From: JBBTXM01 sp038062255
Lineage (GTDB): Bacteria > Patescibacteriota > Minisyncoccia > UBA11713 > 2-01-FULL-45-33
Assembly: GCA_038062255.1 (NCBI GenBank)
Contig: JBBTXM010000029.1
Coordinates: forward strand, 1-6,459
DNA length: 6,459 bases
Direction of reading: 5' to 3'
The position numbers and the translations under genes were made by a program. The notes under the pieces are model-generated. The model was not told the origin of the DNA. It ran no database searches and saw nothing but the letters and a program-made list of their open reading frames with translations. Positions 4,581 to 6,459 of the stretch are shown in pieces (the first letter of the stretch is position 1; every line of letters begins with the position of its first letter).

Positions 4581-6459
4581 TTACTGTTTTGCGTCGCCGC
4601 GCGCAAAAATACTGGCAACATAATTCAATACGTCAGTCGCGCAAACATCGCAATAGCCGTAATTTTTAATAAGCCGGGATTTAACAACATCAATTTTTTC
4701 CTGAGTTTCCTTATCAACAACATTCGATACCAGACTCGTTAATTTGATGGAGTCTTTGCGGTCTTCGAATAATTTCAATTCCAAAGCCTTATACAGTCTT
4801 TCGTTTGTTTTGTAGTTAAACTGCTTTCCTTCAATCGCGAGCGCGCCGATGTAATTCATAATCTCGCGCCGGAAATCATCTTTCCTGCCTTCTGGAATAT
4901 CAATCTTCTCTTCAATCGATCGCATCAAGCGCTCATCCGGCTCTTCATCCTGGCCGGTGTATTTATTTTTTACGCGCTCTTTTTGGGTATACGCCTTAAC
5001 ATTATCAATATAGTTGGAACAAAGCCTGGAAATTGCCTCTTCGTCCGCTGAAATCGCGCGCTGAACTTCATTTTTTACGATATCCTCGTACTCGTGCTTT
5101 GCCACGGACAAAAGTTCCTTGAAATTTTTGCGCTGTTCGTCCGATTTAATGAGCGAATGGTGCCGAAGGCCGTTTTCAAGTTCCATCAACACCATGAATG
5201 GATTTACGCATCCGGAAAATTGCTCATTAACCAGGGCGTTGGAAATTTTATCTTGAATATACCGCGGAGAAATTCCGTCCATTCCTTCTCTTACAGCTTC
5301 TTTTTGAAGTTCTTTTACAGAATCTTCTGTGTAGCCCGGGAGAGTTTTTCCGTCATACAGCTTAAGTTTCTGCAGCAATGTGAGGTTTGCCTTCTTCGGC
5401 ATTTCCAGTCGGGTGAGCACAGCCCACATTGAAGCCATCGCGATAGTATGTGGAGCGATGTGTTTGCCGCGAATCTTTCCGGCATTGTAATCCTTTTCAT
5501 ACACCTTGATTTCTTCGGTCAATTTTGTGATGTAAGGAATATCTATTTTAACGGTGCGGTCGCGCAATGCTTCCATAAACTCATTGTTTTGTAGCCTGCG
5601 GTATTCCGGCTCGTTTGTGTGCCCAATGATAACTTCGTCGATATCGGTTTGGGGAAATTTCTTGGGTTTGATTTTGTGTTCCTGGCTTGCGCCCAGCAAG
5701 TCGTAAAGAAATGCAACTTCCAATTTCAGCACCTCAATGAATTCTATGATGCCGCGGTTCGCGACATTGAATTCGCCGTCGAAATTAAAAGCTCTCGGGT
5801 CTGAATCCGAACCGTAGATAGCTATTTTCCGATAATTAATATCGCCCGTGAGCTCGGTCGAATCCTGATTCTTTTCATCTTTCGGCTGGAATGTTCCTAT
5901 GCCAATGCGGTCTTTTTCGGATAAAACTAAACGGCGGACTCTCACATGATCCACAACCTTGAACCAATCTCCTTTATATTGGCGCATCAACTCCCGATAC
6001 ATTTGCCGGCAAGCGGGGCAAAGATCGCCCTCCACTTGAATTGGAAAACTCGGGTCGCTGCTTTGGCGCATCAGCTCGTTAATAAGAGTTGTGCGCTGGT
6101 CTGATGGAATCAAATGCAAAGGTTCTTCGCGCATCGGGCATTGCATTTCATTTTCTACATTTGTCCATGCAAAAGTATACATTGCGCCTTCCGGCGTATG
6201 CGAATATTCTTCGAGGCCTTTTTTTAGAAGCCGGACGATTGTGCTTTTGGCGCTTCCAACGGGACCATGCAACAAAATGACGCGATGCTCCGTGCCGTAG
6301 CTCCTGGACGCGGATTTAAACGTATCCACAAGATGGCTTAAACTTTGGTCGATACCGAACACAGCATCTAAACCTCTGTGTTTGTCATCGCGGAAAAGTC
6401 TATAGCGCGTAATCTTTTTTTTATGCTCTAGAAACTCGTCTATACCGTGCGACACAATC
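4581..6459 (-). CDS. prkA: PrkA family AAA+ protein (serine kinase/ATP-dependent protease family), N-terminus beyond the right edge
   Basis: At least 624 residues are visible counting from a GTG at 6455, and the frame stays open to the edge. Bacillus and E. coli PrkA (about 630-640 residues) have roughly 65-75 residues before the FG(I/L)xxSL block, which is at residue 33 here, so about 30-45 residues are probably missing. Counting from that GTG, the PrkA AAA domain contains Walker A GPVGSAKST (64-72), CPMREEPLHLIP (106-117), GIGTFQPKDEKNQD (185-198), ANRGIIEFIEVLK (232-244, Walker B-like), VIIGHTN (275-281, sensor-1 Asn) and ALRDR (296-300, arginine-finger region). The PrkA C-terminal domain follows from about 390, with DERLMRSIEEKI (507-518). 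PrkA was described as a serine kinase and later as an AAA+ protease, acting in starvation and sporulation responses. It is the first gene seen of the prkA-yeaH-spoVR set. Cysteines stand out: C106, CPAC (146-149) and CDVC (602-605). Confidence 0.95.
   Translation of the reverse strand, partial: IVSHGIDEFLEHKKKITRYRLFRDDKHRGLDAVFGIDQSLSHLVDTFKSASRSYGTEHRVILLHGPVGSAKSTIVRLLKKGLEEYSHTPEGAMYTFAWTNVENEMQCPMREEPLHLIPSDQRTTLINELMRQSSDPSFPIQVEGDLCPACRQMYRELMRQYKGDWFKVVDHVRVRRLVLSEKDRIGIGTFQPKDEKNQDSTELTGDINYRKIAIYGSDSDPRAFNFDGEFNVANRGIIEFIEVLKLEVAFLYDLLGASQEHKIKPKKFPQTDIDEVIIGHTNEPEYRRLQNNEFMEALRDRTVKIDIPYITKLTEEIKVYEKDYNAGKIRGKHIAPHTIAMASMWAVLTRLEMPKKANLTLLQKLKLYDGKTLPGYTEDSVKELQKEAVREGMDGISPRYIQDKISNALVNEQFSGCVNPFMVLMELENGLRHHSLIKSDEQRKNFKELLSVAKHEYEDIVKNEVQRAISADEEAISRLCSNYIDNVKAYTQKERVKNKYTGQDEEPDERLMRSIEEKIDIPEGRKDDFRREIMNYIGALAIEGKQFNYKTNERLYKALELKLFEDRKDSIKLTSLVSNVVDKETQEKIDVVKSRLIKNYGYCDVCATDVLNYVASIFARGDAKQ

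Noticed and set aside
6453..6455. GTG at 6455 as the true prkA start
   Set aside because: The frame is open to the window edge, and family members have about 30-45 more residues before the first shared block, so the gene most likely begins outside the window.

Overview
The window carries four substantial protein genes and one gene fragment, all on the minus strand, so transcription runs from high to low coordinates. The main content is the three-gene set prkA - yeaH/yhbH (DUF444) - spoVR: an AAA+ PrkA protein (4581 to the right edge, N-terminus outside the window), a von Willebrand factor A domain protein (3366-4481) and a SpoVR family protein (1813-3363). The same three families occur together in Enterobacteria (YeaG, YeaH, YcgB) and Bacillus (PrkA, YhbH, SpoVR), where they are linked to stationary phase, starvation or sporulation. 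Here they are very probably a stress or dormancy module in an organism that need not form spores.

Downstream, after two back-to-back hairpins, is a separately promoted membrane glycosyltransferase of family GT2 (114-1640). Its promoter is close to sigma-70 consensus (TTTACA, 17 bp, TATAAT). At the extreme left edge is the first part of a CsoR/RcnR/FrmR family (DUF156) metal- or thiol-sensing repressor (1-73). A perfect 11-bp inverted repeat of the CsoR-operator type lies between the -35 and -10 of its own promoter. The predicted transcription start falls almost on the ATG, so the mRNA may be leaderless.

Organism: a bacterium using the standard code. The three complete genes and prkA all end in TAA, and no in-frame TGA is read through. 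The sequence is moderately AT-rich. The glycosyltransferase resembles, from memory, membrane GT2 proteins of Patescibacteria (CPR, Parcubacteria-like). That assignment is inference and could not be searched.

Regulation visible in the sequence: a rho-independent terminator sits inside the prkA-yeaH gap, so yeaH-spoVR is probably expressed at a different level from prkA. yeaH and spoVR are two bases apart and likely translationally coupled. The operon ends with a lysine tail on SpoVR encoded by a triplicated 9-mer, followed at once by a 31-base palindrome and then a U-tract terminator. I see no RNA genes, CRISPR arrays, insertion sequences or phage genes.
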